Of a stretch of DNA of 64,000 nucleotides, positions 18,324 to 28,808 are shown one piece after another (position 1 is the first letter of the stretch; the number at the start of each line of letters is the position of its first letter). Position numbers and translations under genes: made by a program. Source of the stretch: Clostridium bovifaecis (GTDB taxonomy: Bacteria; Bacillota; Clostridia; Clostridiales; Clostridiaceae); NCBI GenBank assembly GCA_009738435.1, contig CP046522.1, positions 3,503,249 through 3,567,248 of the forward strand, written 5' to 3'. Under the pieces are notes generated by a model that worked only from the letters and a program-made list of their open reading frames with translations, was not told the DNA's origin and made no database searches.

Positions 18324-18875
18324 CTATTCCATTTGTTTTCCTAAGAATGAAGATGCAGTTTCAGCTAACTTTATCTCTACTTCTCCAAATTTAGCATCAT
18401 CTTCTTTAGATGCTATTATTACAGCTCCAATTGCATCGCCTTCTGCTATTATTGGTGAAATTGCTTGAGCAACATACTTTCCATCTACGTCTTCATCATC
18501 TATTAGAGGTATTACTTTATTGCTACCTTCGCCTAAAAGAAGACTTTTTCTATCTTCCATTATTCTTTCAACTTCTGTGCTAACTTTTTTATCCATATAC
18601 TCTTTTTTAGAAGTTCCGCTCACAGATATTATGTTATCTTTATCACATATAAGTACAATATTACCTGTTGTTGCTTGCAACGCTTCTGCATATTCCTTAG
18701 CAAAGTTACTTAATTCCTCTATAGGTGAGTATTTCTTTAATATTACTCCTCCGTCTCTATCTGTAAAGATTTCTAGTGGATCTCCTTCTCTAATTCTTAG
18801 GGTTCTTCTTATTTCTTTAGGTATTACTACTCTTCCTAAATCGTCTATACGTCTAACGATACCGGTTGCTTTCAT
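18324..18875 (-). CDS. spoVT: Stage V sporulation protein T (AbrB-like regulator)
   Basis: Forespore regulator that tunes sigma G-dependent genes. Residues 1-50 are an AbrB-type swapped-hairpin DNA-binding domain (MKATGIVRRIDDLGRVVIPK). Residues about 55-180 form a GAF-like ligand-sensing domain. At 183 residues it has the Bacillus length. The ATG start follows AAGGAGGT. It is monocistronic with its own 3' structure and terminator. Confidence 0.96.
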   Translation of the reverse strand: MKATGIVRRIDDLGRVVIPKEIRRTLRIREGDPLEIFTDRDGGVILKKYSPIEELSNFAKEYAEALQATTGNIVLICDKDNIISVSGTSKKEYMDKKVSTEVERIMEDRKSLLLGEGSNKVIPLIDDEDVDGKYVAQAISPIIAEGDAIGAVIIASKEDDAKFGEVEIKLAETASSFLGKQME

Positions 18876-18981
18876 CTAGCTTTTACCTCCTTGTTTATTT
18901 ATTGATAATCAATTTGACAATAATATTATCTGTCCAAATATGAAATTTTATACACAAATGTATAGGTTTAATTTTAATACT

Positions 18982-19014
18982 AAAAAAAGATGATACATTA
19001 ATGTATCATCTTTT
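18982..19014 (-). terminator. Terminator of prsA
   Basis: Perfect hairpin AAAAGATGATACAT / ATGTATCATCTTTT just downstream of the prsA stop. Confidence 0.85.
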
Positions 19015-19019
19015 CAAAA

Positions 19020-20039
19020 TTAGACTAACTTATCCTCATAAGTCTTGATATTTGCCTTTTCTTGTATTTCATTTAACTTCTTAGACCAAATACTATCTTT
19101 TTTCTCATTTAATAATGCAGCTTTTATTTCTTCCTTAGCTTCTTCAAAAGTCTTCACAGGCTTATCTTCCCTTTTAACATTTTTTATTATGTGATATCCA
19201 AATTGGGTCTTAACTACTCCTGATATCGCTCCCTCTTTAAGCTGCATAGCTGCATTTATGAAGTCTTCATCAAACCCAGAATTAATTACAGGCACCGTAC
19301 CCAAATCTCCACCTTTATCTTTCGTTCCATCCGTACCAAACTTTTTAGCAAGGTCTGCAAAATTCTCTCCCTTGTCAAGCTGATCCTTAATTGATTTAGC
19401 TTGAGCCTCATCTGCAACTAATATATGTGCTAAAGTAAGTTTTGTAGGATTGTTAGCATCCTTTGGATACTTATCTTTGTATTTATTGTAATATTCTTGT
19501 ACTTCCTTATCATCAACTTTAGCCTCTTTTGTTAATTCATTTTGAAGTTTTGTAATTATAACATTTTGTTTTAATATTTCTCTAAAGCTTTTTTCTGTAA
19601 CCCCTTGAGTTTTTAAAAACTCCTTATAAGCTTTATCATCTGTAAGATTTTGAGCTGTTTTAATATCTGCTATAGATTTATCTATCTCTTTGTTTAATTC
19701 TTCTTCTTTTGGAACCACTTTTAATCTTTCTGCCTCTTGCATAAGCGCTTTAATTGCAGTCATTTCATTCAATACTTGAATTTTTGCTTGTTTTAAATTT
19801 TCTTTAACCTCTTCACTTTGGGCATAGTTTTCACCATATTGCTTCTTATATTGCTCTAAAGTACTTGCTAAGTAAGGATGTGCATCTAGTTCTGCTCTTG
19901 TTATCTTTTCGCTTCCAACTTTAGCTACTACTGTTTTTCCTATAGCTTCTGGTGTTTTTTCTATCATACCGCATCCTGCAGTGGACATTATAAAAACTGA
20001 CATCATTGCAGCTGCAATTACTTTTTTTACGTTTCTCAC
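19020..20039 (-). CDS. prsA: PrsA-like peptidyl-prolyl isomerase lipoprotein
   Basis: Extracytoplasmic foldase of the parvulin family, tethered to the membrane by a lipid. The GTG at 20039, seven bases after GGGGG, places the signal peptide correctly: positive charges, a hydrophobic stretch, and the lipobox STAGC. The SurA_N-like helical region spans about 40-190. The parvulin domain follows (ILVADEAQAKSI; GGDLGTVPVINSGFDEDF; FGYHIIKNV). It lies directly downstream of mfd and may share its transcript. Confidence 0.9.
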   Translation of the reverse strand: MRNVKKVIAAAMMSVFIMSTAGCGMIEKTPEAIGKTVVAKVGSEKITRAELDAHPYLASTLEQYKKQYGENYAQSEEVKENLKQAKIQVLNEMTAIKALMQEAERLKVVPKEEELNKEIDKSIADIKTAQNLTDDKAYKEFLKTQGVTEKSFREILKQNVIITKLQNELTKEAKVDDKEVQEYYNKYKDKYPKDANNPTKLTLAHILVADEAQAKSIKDQLDKGENFADLAKKFGTDGTKDKGGDLGTVPVINSGFDEDFINAAMQLKEGAISGVVKTQFGYHIIKNVKREDKPVKTFEEAKEEIKAALLNEKKDSIWSKKLNEIQEKANIKTYEDKLV

Positions 20040-20093
20040 TCTTATTCCCCCACTCTTATCGTTTTTTTGTAATAAGTCCATTGTACCATAAAA

Positions 20094-23000
20094 TTACTTT
20101 GTTTCAACTGCCGTTTGCAGATATTCTAATAATTCTCTCAAAGCAGGTATTAACTCCTCCTTTTTTATGTCTCTTAATTGATATCCCATGGCAGGCTCTT
20201 CGCCTATTTTAAATACAATTTTCCTATTGTACTTATTTATTATATGTCTTACTAATTCTCTACTTATTAAGTCTTTATTGGCAAACTTAATTATAACTTC
20301 TGCAGGTCTTTCTTTTATTTCCTGTATCCCACTCTTATTTGCTAAAGCCTTTATATAAGCAATATTCATAAGATTACTTACAGAATCCGGTATATTAGAA
20401 AATCTATCTTCTAGTTCTTCTTGAATGTCTAGCATAGCTTCCTTAGAATCTATGTTAGCAATCTTTTTATATACCTCTATTTTCTGCAATTCATCGTCTA
20501 TATAATTGTTTGGTATATATGCATCTACTTTAAGATCTACAGTAGTTTCAAACGGTTCTCTATCTATTTCTCCTTTAACTAACTTTATTGTGTCCTCAAG
20601 CATCCTACAGTATAAATCGTATCCTACAGATGCCATGTGTCCATGTTGAGCTGCTCCTATAATATTACCAGCCCCCCTTATTTCTAAATCCCTCATAGCA
20701 ATTTTAAATCCTGACCCAAGCTCAGTAAAGTCTTTTATTGCCTTTAACCTCTTTTCTGCAACCTCTGTTAATACCTTATCTTTTCTATAGGTTAAATATG
20801 CATAAGCCATTCTATTACTTCTTCCAACTCTTCCGCGAAGCTGGTAAAGCTGTGATAGTCCAAATTTATCTGCATCATATATTATCATGGTATTAGCATT
20901 CTGAATATCAAGCCCTGTCTCAATTATAGTAGTACATAGCAGTATGTCATATTCATTCTTCATAAAGTCAAACATGACCTTTTCAAGCTCTCTCTCTGGC
21001 ATTTGACCATTAGCTATGCCTATTCTCGCATCTGGTACTAACTTAGATATATATGTTGCCATTTCCTTTATAGATCCTACCCTATTATATACAAAGTATA
21101 CCTGTCCCCCTCTATCTATTTCTCTTGTTATTGCATCTGCTATAAGTTGGTCATTAAACTCTACTACATAAGTTTGTACAGGATATCTCTGTTCCGGAGG
21201 AGTCTCTATAACACTAATTTCTCGTATACCAGTAAGCGACATATGAAGAGTTCTAGGTATAGGAGTTGCTGTTAGAGTTAATACATCCACATTCTTCTTA
21301 ATATCCTTAATTTTCTCCTTATGAGTAACTCCAAACCTTTGTTCTTCATCTATGATTAATAATCCTAAATCCTTAAACTGTACATCCTTTTGAAGAATTC
21401 TATGAGTACCTATAAGAATATCTACATTTCCTGCCTTAACTTCCTTTAGTGTTGCTTTTACTTGAGCCGGTGTTCTAAATCTGCTTATCATATCTATCTT
21501 TATCGGAAAGTCTGAAAATCTTTGAACCAAGTTATTATAATGCTGCTCTGCTAAAATAGTTGTGGGAACTAAAATGGATACTTGTTTTCCATCCATGACT
21601 GCCTTAAATGCAGCTCTTATTGCAACCTCAGTTTTCCCATATCCTACATCACCGCATAACAACCTATCCATAGCCCTTCCAGATTCCATATCTCTTTTGA
21701 TATCTTCAATTGCTGCAATTTGATCTGGTGTTTCTTCATATGGGAATTCATCCTCAAATTGCTTTTGCCATACAGTATCCCTTGAAAATTTATGTCCTTT
21801 TAAGGTAGATCTTATTGCATATAGTTTCACTAAATCCTCTGCTATTTCATTTATTGCCTTTTTAACTTTATTCTTTGCCTTGGTCCATTCACTACCACCC
21901 AGCTTACTTACCTTAGGAGCTTTTCCTTCACTCCCTATATATTTTTGTACTAAGTCCAATTGGTCTACTGGTACATATAACCTGTCCCCTGCATTATAGC
22001 TAAGTTCCAAGTAATCTTTTTTATGACCTTGAACCTCTAACTGCTTTATTCCTTTATAAACACCTATCCCGTGATTAGTATGAACTACATAATCCCCTGG
22101 TTTTAGCTCCGTAAAGCTCTTTATCTTTCCTACACCCTTTTTACTAACTTTAGTGGCTTTTCTTTTAGAACTTCCAAAAATGTCCTTATCCGATATTACA
22201 CTGAGCTTTAGCTCAGAATATTCAAATCCCTTTCCTTGGTTCCCAAAGGTTATTACTACCTCTCCACATTGAATACTATCTATAATATCTTTATATGTGC
22301 TTTCAATGCCTCTTTCTCTTAAGGTTTCTGCTAGCCTCTCTCCTCTTGGCCTAGTTCCACTTAAAATTAAGGTTCTATATCCTTTAGTCTTTTTACTTCT
22401 TATGTCTTCTATAAGTAAGTCTAGTTTTCCCCCATATCCACTAAGACTAATTTGAGAGAAGCTCTCTGTATACACTGGCATAAAATATTCATTTTCCTTG
22501 TATATTATGTCTAAGGTTATAACTTGAGAGCCTTTTAGCCTCTCAATTATTTCACTTTTATTTACTAGTAAACCTGACTGACCTAAAAGTATATTTCCCC
22601 TTTGTAAAAATTCTTTGTAATTTTCCTCAAACTCAAAATATATACTCTCTAACTTCCCCATGCACCTTTGGGTATCATTTATGAACACTAGAGAATCTTT
22701 CATATAATCTATTAAAGTTGAGGTTTCATCATAAAAATAAGGCAAAAAGCTATCTATACTTTCAAAACTCCAATTTTCTTTTAAGGATTCTAAATTAGAT
22801 AAAGTACTGCTTTCTATTCTCTCCTTTGCTTCCTTATCCTTGCTCAAATTCTTTTTTGCTAATTCTAGATCTTTTTTTATAGCTTCATAGCCCTTGCTAA
22901 TGTTTTCCTTAGTAAAAATCATTTCCTTAGCAGGAAATACTTCTATTTCTTTAAATTTTTCTATACTTCTTTGGGACTCTGTATTAAAGCTTCTTATGGA

Positions 23001-23606
23001 GTCAACTTCATCTCCAAAAAGTTCTATTCTATAGGGCATAGACGATATAGGAGGATACACATCTAATATTCCACCTCTTATTGAAAATTCCCCTTTGCCC
23101 TCTACTATGTTAACTCTCTCATATCCACCTTGTACTAGCCTTTCGCTTATATCCTCTAGGCTAATAGTATCTCCTATTGAAAAATTCATTGTATAATCCT
23201 TATACAATTTAGGAGAAATATAAGTTGCTGCTAAAGCTTCAATAGATGCAACTATGATTTTTTTATCCCCTCTTAGCATCTCTCTTATTATTTTTAATCT
23301 TTCCCACCTTAAATCTCCTGAAATTGCATATATATTATAAAACACTACTTCCCTGTTGGGAAAATAATATACATTGGGCACATAAAAAGACAAATCTTCA
23401 TATAGATTCTTAGCCTCAACATCGCTATTTGTGAATATAAAAATCGACTTATCCTCTTTTTCATATATCCCATTTATAAATAATCCTCTTCCTGAATCAG
23501 AAAGACCTATTATTTCAATAGGAAATCTTTTCTGACTTAGAGCATTTATTATATTTCTAAATTGATCACTTTCTATCAAAGGCTGCATAAGCCCCTTTAA
23601 TCTCAT
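20094..23606 (-). CDS. mfd: Transcription-repair coupling factor Mfd
   Basis: Mfd is an ATP-dependent translocase that removes stalled RNA polymerase and recruits UvrA. The 1170-residue protein shows an N-terminal UvrB-like region, the RNA polymerase-interaction domain (about 490-560, GDYVVHTNHGIGVYKGI), and the superfamily 2 helicase core with Walker A GDVGYGKTE and DEEQRFG. A C-terminal TRCF domain follows. It sits between pth and prsA, the standard Firmicute order. ATG start after GAGGTG. Confidence 0.97.
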   Translation of the reverse strand: MRLKGLMQPLIESDQFRNIINALSQKRFPIEIIGLSDSGRGLFINGIYEKEDKSIFIFTNSDVEAKNLYEDLSFYVPNVYYFPNREVVFYNIYAISGDLRWERLKIIREMLRGDKKIIVASIEALAATYISPKLYKDYTMNFSIGDTISLEDISERLVQGGYERVNIVEGKGEFSIRGGILDVYPPISSMPYRIELFGDEVDSIRSFNTESQRSIEKFKEIEVFPAKEMIFTKENISKGYEAIKKDLELAKKNLSKDKEAKERIESSTLSNLESLKENWSFESIDSFLPYFYDETSTLIDYMKDSLVFINDTQRCMGKLESIYFEFEENYKEFLQRGNILLGQSGLLVNKSEIIERLKGSQVITLDIIYKENEYFMPVYTESFSQISLSGYGGKLDLLIEDIRSKKTKGYRTLILSGTRPRGERLAETLRERGIESTYKDIIDSIQCGEVVITFGNQGKGFEYSELKLSVISDKDIFGSSKRKATKVSKKGVGKIKSFTELKPGDYVVHTNHGIGVYKGIKQLEVQGHKKDYLELSYNAGDRLYVPVDQLDLVQKYIGSEGKAPKVSKLGGSEWTKAKNKVKKAINEIAEDLVKLYAIRSTLKGHKFSRDTVWQKQFEDEFPYEETPDQIAAIEDIKRDMESGRAMDRLLCGDVGYGKTEVAIRAAFKAVMDGKQVSILVPTTILAEQHYNNLVQRFSDFPIKIDMISRFRTPAQVKATLKEVKAGNVDILIGTHRILQKDVQFKDLGLLIIDEEQRFGVTHKEKIKDIKKNVDVLTLTATPIPRTLHMSLTGIREISVIETPPEQRYPVQTYVVEFNDQLIADAITREIDRGGQVYFVYNRVGSIKEMATYISKLVPDARIGIANGQMPERELEKVMFDFMKNEYDILLCTTIIETGLDIQNANTMIIYDADKFGLSQLYQLRGRVGRSNRMAYAYLTYRKDKVLTEVAEKRLKAIKDFTELGSGFKIAMRDLEIRGAGNIIGAAQHGHMASVGYDLYCRMLEDTIKLVKGEIDREPFETTVDLKVDAYIPNNYIDDELQKIEVYKKIANIDSKEAMLDIQEELEDRFSNIPDSVSNLMNIAYIKALANKSGIQEIKERPAEVIIKFANKDLISRELVRHIINKYNRKIVFKIGEEPAMGYQLRDIKKEELIPALRELLEYLQTAVETK

Positions 23607-23630
23607 CAGTATACACCTCTCATATCACTA

Positions 23631-24200
23631 CTACTCGCTTTTAAATCCATTATATTTATTCATAGCCTCTATAGTTCCTTCTTCAATAATAGCTCCAACT
23701 GCATCTATAGCTGCTTTAAAAACCTTTTCCAACCTCTCTCTATCTTCCTTTGAAAACTTACCTAAGACAAAGGAAACCAGTTCTTCCTTAGAAGGCTGTC
23801 CTACTCCTACTTTTATTCTAGGAAAAACTTCACTTCCCAAATAAGAAATAATGCTTTTAATTCCGTTGTGTCCCCCTGCGCTACCTTTCTCTCTAATTCT
23901 AAGTCTTCCAACTTCCAAACTTATATCATCATAAATAACTATGACATTTTCATTAGGGATCTTATAGAACTCCACTATCTCCTTTACACTTTCTCCACTT
24001 AAGTTCATATATGTTGTAGGTTTTAATAATAAAACTCTTTCCCCATTAACTTTCCCATCACCATACATACCTTTGAATTTTTTCCTATTCACATCAATAT
24101 TATACTTTTTAGATAATAAATCTATAATATCGAACCCTACATTATGTCTTGTATGTTCATATTCTTTTCCTGGATTGCCCAGACCTACAATCAAAAACAT
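23631..24200 (-). CDS. pth: Peptidyl-tRNA hydrolase
   Basis: Pth releases peptides from prematurely dropped peptidyl-tRNAs. The ATG at 24200, seven bases after GGAGGT, gives 189 residues. Family motifs are [19 protein letters not shown] with the catalytic His, [13 protein letters not shown], and [12 protein letters not shown]. It is followed by mfd 25 bp away, likely the same transcript. Confidence 0.96.
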   Translation of the reverse strand: MFLIVGLGNPGKEYEHTRHNVGFDIIDLLSKKYNIDVNRKKFKGMYGDGKVNGERVLLLKPTTYMNLSGESVKEIVEFYKIPNENVIVIYDDISLEVGRLRIREKGSAGGHNGIKSIISYLGSEVFPRIKVGVGQPSKEELVSFVLGKFSKEDRERLEKVFKAAIDAVGAIIEEGTIEAMNKYNGFKSE

Positions 24201-24308
24201 ATAAAATACCTCCACATTGTTTTTATCCTAATCGTACCTAAATATAATACATTAAAAAAAGATTTTTATAAACAGTTATTAAACAGCTTAAACCCATGAG
24301 ACTATATC

Positions 24309-25487
24309 TCACGGGTTTACTGTTTTATCATTCTTAATATCTGCAAGAACTATAGTCATATCAATATTCTTGCCATTTCTCCATACTTTACACTTGATAC
24401 TGTCTCCTATCTTATGCTTTTCTAAAATTTCTGACATATCCTCAAACTTTACTATTTTCTTTCCTTCTATTTCAATTAAAATGTCTGTAGGTTTAACTCC
24501 TGCCTTTTCTGCCCCACTTCCTTTTATAACTCCACTTACGTATACTCCTTTTATCCCATTACTGTCTTCTGAAACCGCATCTCTTCCATATATGCCTAAG
24601 CGAGGTCTCGCAACTCTTCCATATTTCATGATTTCGTCTAATATGGATTTTGCTTCATTTATAGCTATAGCAAATCCTATTCCCTCTACATTATCGTATT
24701 GGGAATCCCTTAGCTTTAAGCTGTTTATTCCGATAATCTCTCCCTCTTCGTTACATAAGGCTCCTCCGCTATTTCCTGGGTTTATCGCAGCATCAGTTTG
24801 AAGTACTCTATAAATAGACCCTCCATATTGAATTTTTCTATTAAGAGCACTGATTATACCAGCTGTGACAGTACCAGCAAACTCTTCTCCTATAGGGTTT
24901 CCTATAGCAATTGCTAAGTCTCCTACTCTTATTTTAGAGGAATCTCCAAACTTTGCTGCAGGTAGATTCTGTGCATCTATTTTTATTATTGCTAAATCAG
25001 AGGTGGTGTCTGAACCTATAAACTTTGCCTTTAAATAGTTTTGTCCGCTAGGCAATTTAACGTTAATCTCGTCAGCACCTTCAATAACGTGGTAATTTGT
25101 TACTATATATCCATTTGAATCGAATATTATACCAGAACCGCTGCTCTTGTCTATGTTTCCTAGAATATCTGGGGAAGTTCTTATTATTCCAACAACAGTA
25201 GGACCAACAACTTCGGCAACCTTTGCTATGCTGCCGTATGGAGTCTCTGCAAAATTCTCTTGTTTATCTTTGTTTTCCATTTTAACTTTAGCTTCTTCAG
25301 AGTATCTCTTTTCTACTATATAACTTGAAGTCACAGCCCCTGACAGCGCAGCTATGGCTATAAGTGCAACGGCTTTAAAAAGTCTCTTAACACTACTTCT
25401 CCGTCTTCTAAACTTTATTGATCCATACTTTTCCTCAGCTATATTCTCCCAATCTACTTCCTTAACCTCATAATTATTCTCTTGCAA
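24309..25487 (-). CDS. HtrA/DegP-type membrane serine protease
   Basis: Membrane-anchored quality-control protease. The TTG start at 25487 after AGAGGTG gives 392 residues. A basic cytoplasmic N terminus precedes a membrane helix (about 38-58). The trypsin-like domain has the triad His in TNYHVIEG, Asp in TSDLAII and Ser in NPGNSGGALC. A C-terminal PDZ domain (about 295-385) contains GVKPTDILIEI. Neighbouring two-component genes 21 bp upstream on the same strand suggest it may belong to their envelope-stress regulon, as in HtrA of other Firmicutes. Confidence 0.92.
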   Translation of the reverse strand: MQENNYEVKEVDWENIAEEKYGSIKFRRRRSSVKRLFKAVALIAIAALSGAVTSSYIVEKRYSEEAKVKMENKDKQENFAETPYGSIAKVAEVVGPTVVGIIRTSPDILGNIDKSSGSGIIFDSNGYIVTNYHVIEGADEINVKLPSGQNYLKAKFIGSDTTSDLAIIKIDAQNLPAAKFGDSSKIRVGDLAIAIGNPIGEEFAGTVTAGIISALNRKIQYGGSIYRVLQTDAAINPGNSGGALCNEEGEIIGINSLKLRDSQYDNVEGIGFAIAINEAKSILDEIMKYGRVARPRLGIYGRDAVSEDSNGIKGVYVSGVIKGSGAEKAGVKPTDILIEIEGKKIVKFEDMSEILEKHKIGDSIKCKVWRNGKNIDMTIVLADIKNDKTVNP

Positions 25488-25517
25488 ACATATCACCTCT
25501 AAAAGTTATTGGACTTG

Positions 25518-26936
25518 TTATCTAGGAGCTCTTTTTAGTGAAAATACAAACTTTACTCCTTTACTTTCCTTATTTTCAAACCAGATATCTTCATTGTGTT
25601 GATTAATTATCCTTCTAACTATAGATAATCCAAGCCCCGTACTCATCTTTGAAGTTCTTGATTTATCGCCCTTATAAAATCTATCCCAGACATGCTTTTC
25701 ATCTTCTTTAGAAATATTAGGTCCATCATTAAATACTGATACAAGTACCTTTTGCCCCCTGATTTTAGTTCTTATCTCTATATTTCCACCCTGTTCAACA
25801 TACTTTATTGCATTATCTATAAGATTGGTCATCACCTGTATTATCTTGTCCTTATCTGCTAGCACATAGACTTCCTTATCCTCTAACCATACATCTACAT
25901 TTATCTTTTTAGATCTTATAACTGCACCAAATTTTATAGTAGAAAGTCTTATGATTTCATTTATATCATGCTCTTGAATATTCAAACTAAACTTTCCCGC
26001 TTCTACAGCCGATAGATCTAGCAAATCGTTTATAAGCCTAGTAAGCCTTTGAATCTCCTCATATGCTACAGATAAATAATAATTTTCTTTTTCTTTAGGT
26101 ATTATTCCATCTAATATTCCACCTATAAATCCTTTTATAGAAATTATTGGTGATCTTAATTCATGGGATACATTCGATATAAAAGCTCTTCTATTATTCT
26201 CAACTTCTTCCAAGCTATCTGCCATAGAATTAAAAGCTCTAGCAAGTTCCCCTATTTCATCATTGGATTTTATATCTACTCTTCTATTTACTTCTCCTTT
26301 AGCTATCTTATCTGCTGCACTGTTTATCTTTGCTAAAGGCTTAATTAATATCTTTTGAGAAAAGTAGTATATGATAAATCCAGATGTAAATATTGCAAAA
26401 ACTGCGGAAAACCATATAATTTCATAAACTCTTTTCAAAGGTTCCCCTATCTCATTTATATCAGTGTTCATTACCACTACCCCTTGAAATCCACCTCTGT
26501 AAAATATGGGAACTTCATAAGTATGAACTGATTCATCAAATAACTTATCAACTATGTTATTTCTCTCAATAAGTTCACCTTTTCTTAATCGCTCTAAATC
26601 CTTGCTTAGAATCTGTTGCCCTACCAATTTTTTATGCTCTTCATTAGACACTGCATATGCATAGCCGTATCTATCAAACAAAATTATATCTATGTCTGCA
26701 TAATTTGAAATGTATTCTAAAATATCGTTAGTTTTAGCTAGAGGAGTGTTTCCGTATAAATACTGCACTGCTGCGTTGGATACTATTTGCGCCTCAGTTA
26801 AAAGCTGACTTTTTCTTTGCTCAAAAAAATATTCCTCAAACCAAAAGGATAAGAATGCTGCTATAATGACAAAGCTTATAGATATTATTAGGATATAGGT
26901 AGCTACCATTTTTGAAAATAAGCCCTTTTTCCTCAT
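25518..26936 (-). CDS. Sensor histidine kinase
   Basis: Membrane sensor kinase of 472 residues. A first membrane helix (about 8-28) and a second (about 170-192) flank an extracytoplasmic sensing domain. HAMP follows (about 193-245), then HisKA with phospho-His in SNVSHELRSP, and an HATPase domain with N box LIDNAIKY and G box STGLGLSIV. The ATG is directly after the regulator stop, so the pair is coupled. The signal is unknown; the gene for HtrA follows. Confidence 0.93.
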   Translation of the reverse strand: MRKKGLFSKMVATYILIISISFVIIAAFLSFWFEEYFFEQRKSQLLTEAQIVSNAAVQYLYGNTPLAKTNDILEYISNYADIDIILFDRYGYAYAVSNEEHKKLVGQQILSKDLERLRKGELIERNNIVDKLFDESVHTYEVPIFYRGGFQGVVVMNTDINEIGEPLKRVYEIIWFSAVFAIFTSGFIIYYFSQKILIKPLAKINSAADKIAKGEVNRRVDIKSNDEIGELARAFNSMADSLEEVENNRRAFISNVSHELRSPIISIKGFIGGILDGIIPKEKENYYLSVAYEEIQRLTRLINDLLDLSAVEAGKFSLNIQEHDINEIIRLSTIKFGAVIRSKKINVDVWLEDKEVYVLADKDKIIQVMTNLIDNAIKYVEQGGNIEIRTKIRGQKVLVSVFNDGPNISKEDEKHVWDRFYKGDKSRTSKMSTGLGLSIVRRIINQHNEDIWFENKESKGVKFVFSLKRAPR

Positions 26937-27623
26937 CTACTTCACCTCAAATTTATATCCAACACCCCAAACGGTTTCAATCTGCCAATTTGGTCCTCCT
27001 TGAAGTTTTTCTCTTAATCTTTTAATATGCACATCTACGGTTCTAGAATCCCCTGGATAGTCATATCCCCATACCTCGCAAAGTAATTGTTCTCTTGTAA
27101 AAACTTTATTTTTGTTACTTGCAAGATAATATAGAAGTTCAAATTCCTTAGGTGGCATCTTTATTTCCTTATCTTCATATGTAACGCTATATGAATTTAT
27201 ATCAATATTTAAATCCGGAAAGCTTAACGCTTCTTTACTTTCTCCTTCTACATTGTATCTTCTTAAAACTGCCTTAATTCTGGCTATGAGTTCCTTTGGC
27301 TCAAAGGGCTTTACTATATAGTCATCTGCGCCTAATTCTAAAGCTAATACTTTGTCAAAAGTTTCTCCCTTTGCAGTTAGCATAATAACTGGAGTCTCAT
27401 AGTCTTTTCTTATCCACTTTAAAACATCTATTCCATCCATATGTGGAAGCATAATATCAAGCAAAACTAAGTCTGGTCTATACTCAAAAAATACTTCCTG
27501 CACTGACTTTCCATCATAACAAACTTTAGTGCCATATCCTGAATTCTCTAAATACATTTTTATTACTTCACAAATATTTTCATCATCATCTACAATCAAT
27601 ATCTTTCCTAACATTCCATCCAT
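26937..27623 (-). CDS. OmpR-family response regulator
   Basis: DNA-binding partner of the adjacent kinase. The ATG at 27623 follows GGAGGT and gives 228 residues. The receiver domain has ILIVDDDEN with the acidic pocket, the phosphoacceptor Asp in DLVLLDIMLP, and the Lys in GADDYIVKPFEP. The winged-helix output domain ends with SRTVDVHIKRLREKL. Spacing to the kinase is zero. The general type is clear; the regulon is not. Confidence 0.94.
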   Translation of the reverse strand: MDGMLGKILIVDDDENICEVIKMYLENSGYGTKVCYDGKSVQEVFFEYRPDLVLLDIMLPHMDGIDVLKWIRKDYETPVIMLTAKGETFDKVLALELGADDYIVKPFEPKELIARIKAVLRRYNVEGESKEALSFPDLNIDINSYSVTYEDKEIKMPPKEFELLYYLASNKNKVFTREQLLCEVWGYDYPGDSRTVDVHIKRLREKLQGGPNWQIETVWGVGYKFEVK

Positions 27624-27795
27624 AGATTTACCTCCAGCCACATTAAGTGTATAATTTCTTAATCTTATTTTAATTTCCTCTAAAATTTTACTAATTATAC
27701 TCTATCATACTTACGAGTATTTTAAATGACTAAAATAATAAATTAAAATAAATGTTACAATTAAAAGGAAGTTTTAACCTTACCTTTTCCATCAA

Positions 27796-27833
27796 TAAAA
27801 AAGGCATACAAGGATAACCCTCATATGCCTTTA
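27796..27833 (-). terminator. Terminator of the glmU-prs transcript
   Basis: Hairpin AAAGGCATA / TATGCCTTT followed by a T run on the minus strand, just past the prs stop. Confidence 0.85.
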
Positions 27834-27839
27834 ACTTAC

Positions 27840-28796
27840 TTATACAAATAATTTACTTATTGAAACATCTTCATATATTCTCTTTATAGCTTCTGCAAAT
27901 ATTGGAGCTACAGAAAGAACTTCAAATTTATCAGTTATTTTTTCTTTTGGTAGATTTATAGTATTTAAAGTTACTAGTTTTTTAATAGCACTGTTTTCTA
28001 TTCTCTCAAAAGCAGGTCCTGATAGAACTCCATGTGAGCAGCACGCGTAAACTTCTTTTGCTCCTCTTTCAACTAATGCATTTGCTCCGTTTGTTATAGT
28101 ACCAGCGGTATCAATCATGTCATCGATTAGAATAACAGTTTTATTTTTAATCTCCCCAATTACATTCATTACCTCTGAAACATTTGCTTTTGGTCTTCTT
28201 TTATCGATTATAGCTATTGGGCAATTTAATTTATCTGCGAAGTCTCTAGCTCTTGTAACACTTCCAAGGTCAGGAGATACAACAACTACATCATCTCTGT
28301 CCTTAAACCCTTCTTCTATAAAGTATTTTGCAAGTATTGGTGCACCAATTAAATTATCAACCGGAACATTAAAATATCCTTGAATTTGCGCTGCATGAAG
28401 GTCCATAGTAAGAACTCTATCTGCCCCTGCTGCTGTTATTAAATCTGCTACTAATTTTGCAGTGATTGGATCTCTAGCCTTAGCTTTTCTATCTTGTCTT
28501 GCATAACCATAATAAGGTATTACTGCTGTTATTCTTCCAGCTGATGCTCTTTTGAAAGAATCTATCATGATTAAAAGCTCCATTAGGTTATCATTTACAG
28601 GAGCATGTGTAGGTTGAATAACAAACACATCTGTTCCTCTAACTGTTTCATTTGTATTTACAGATATCTCTCCATCACTGAACTTTCCAACCTTTGAATC
28701 TCCAACATAAACACCTAATACCTCAGCAATTTCATTAGCTAAAGTCGGATGTGCATTACCTGTAAATATTTTAATATTTTTACCATGAGTTATCAT
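27840..28796 (-). CDS. prs: Ribose-phosphate pyrophosphokinase
   Basis: PRPP synthetase, which supplies PRPP for purine, pyrimidine, NAD, His and Trp synthesis. At 318 residues it has the normal length. Motifs are the N-terminal [16 protein letters not shown] in the ATP site, and the PRPP signature [13 protein letters not shown]. The ATG start follows AAGGAGG. It is 12 bp from glmU, the conserved Firmicute pair. Purine regulation by the nearby purR product is plausible but not shown. Confidence 0.97.
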   Translation of the reverse strand: MITHGKNIKIFTGNAHPTLANEIAEVLGVYVGDSKVGKFSDGEISVNTNETVRGTDVFVIQPTHAPVNDNLMELLIMIDSFKRASAGRITAVIPYYGYARQDRKAKARDPITAKLVADLITAAGADRVLTMDLHAAQIQGYFNVPVDNLIGAPILAKYFIEEGFKDRDDVVVVSPDLGSVTRARDFADKLNCPIAIIDKRRPKANVSEVMNVIGEIKNKTVILIDDMIDTAGTITNGANALVERGAKEVYACCSHGVLSGPAFERIENSAIKKLVTLNTINLPKEKITDKFEVLSVAPIFAEAIKRIYEDVSISKLFV

Positions 28797-28808
28797 ATGT
28801 AAACCTCC

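Noticed and set aside
24293..24319. Hairpin AAACCCGTGAG / CTCATGGGTTT at the HtrA stop
   Set aside because: The stem overlaps the stop codon and no T run follows within ten bases. It could still slow polymerase, but the evidence for a terminator is too weak.
24370..24801. Open frame of 143 codons on the plus strand
   Set aside because: Antisense to the HtrA PDZ and protease region; composition reflects the complementary strand. No independent coding evidence.
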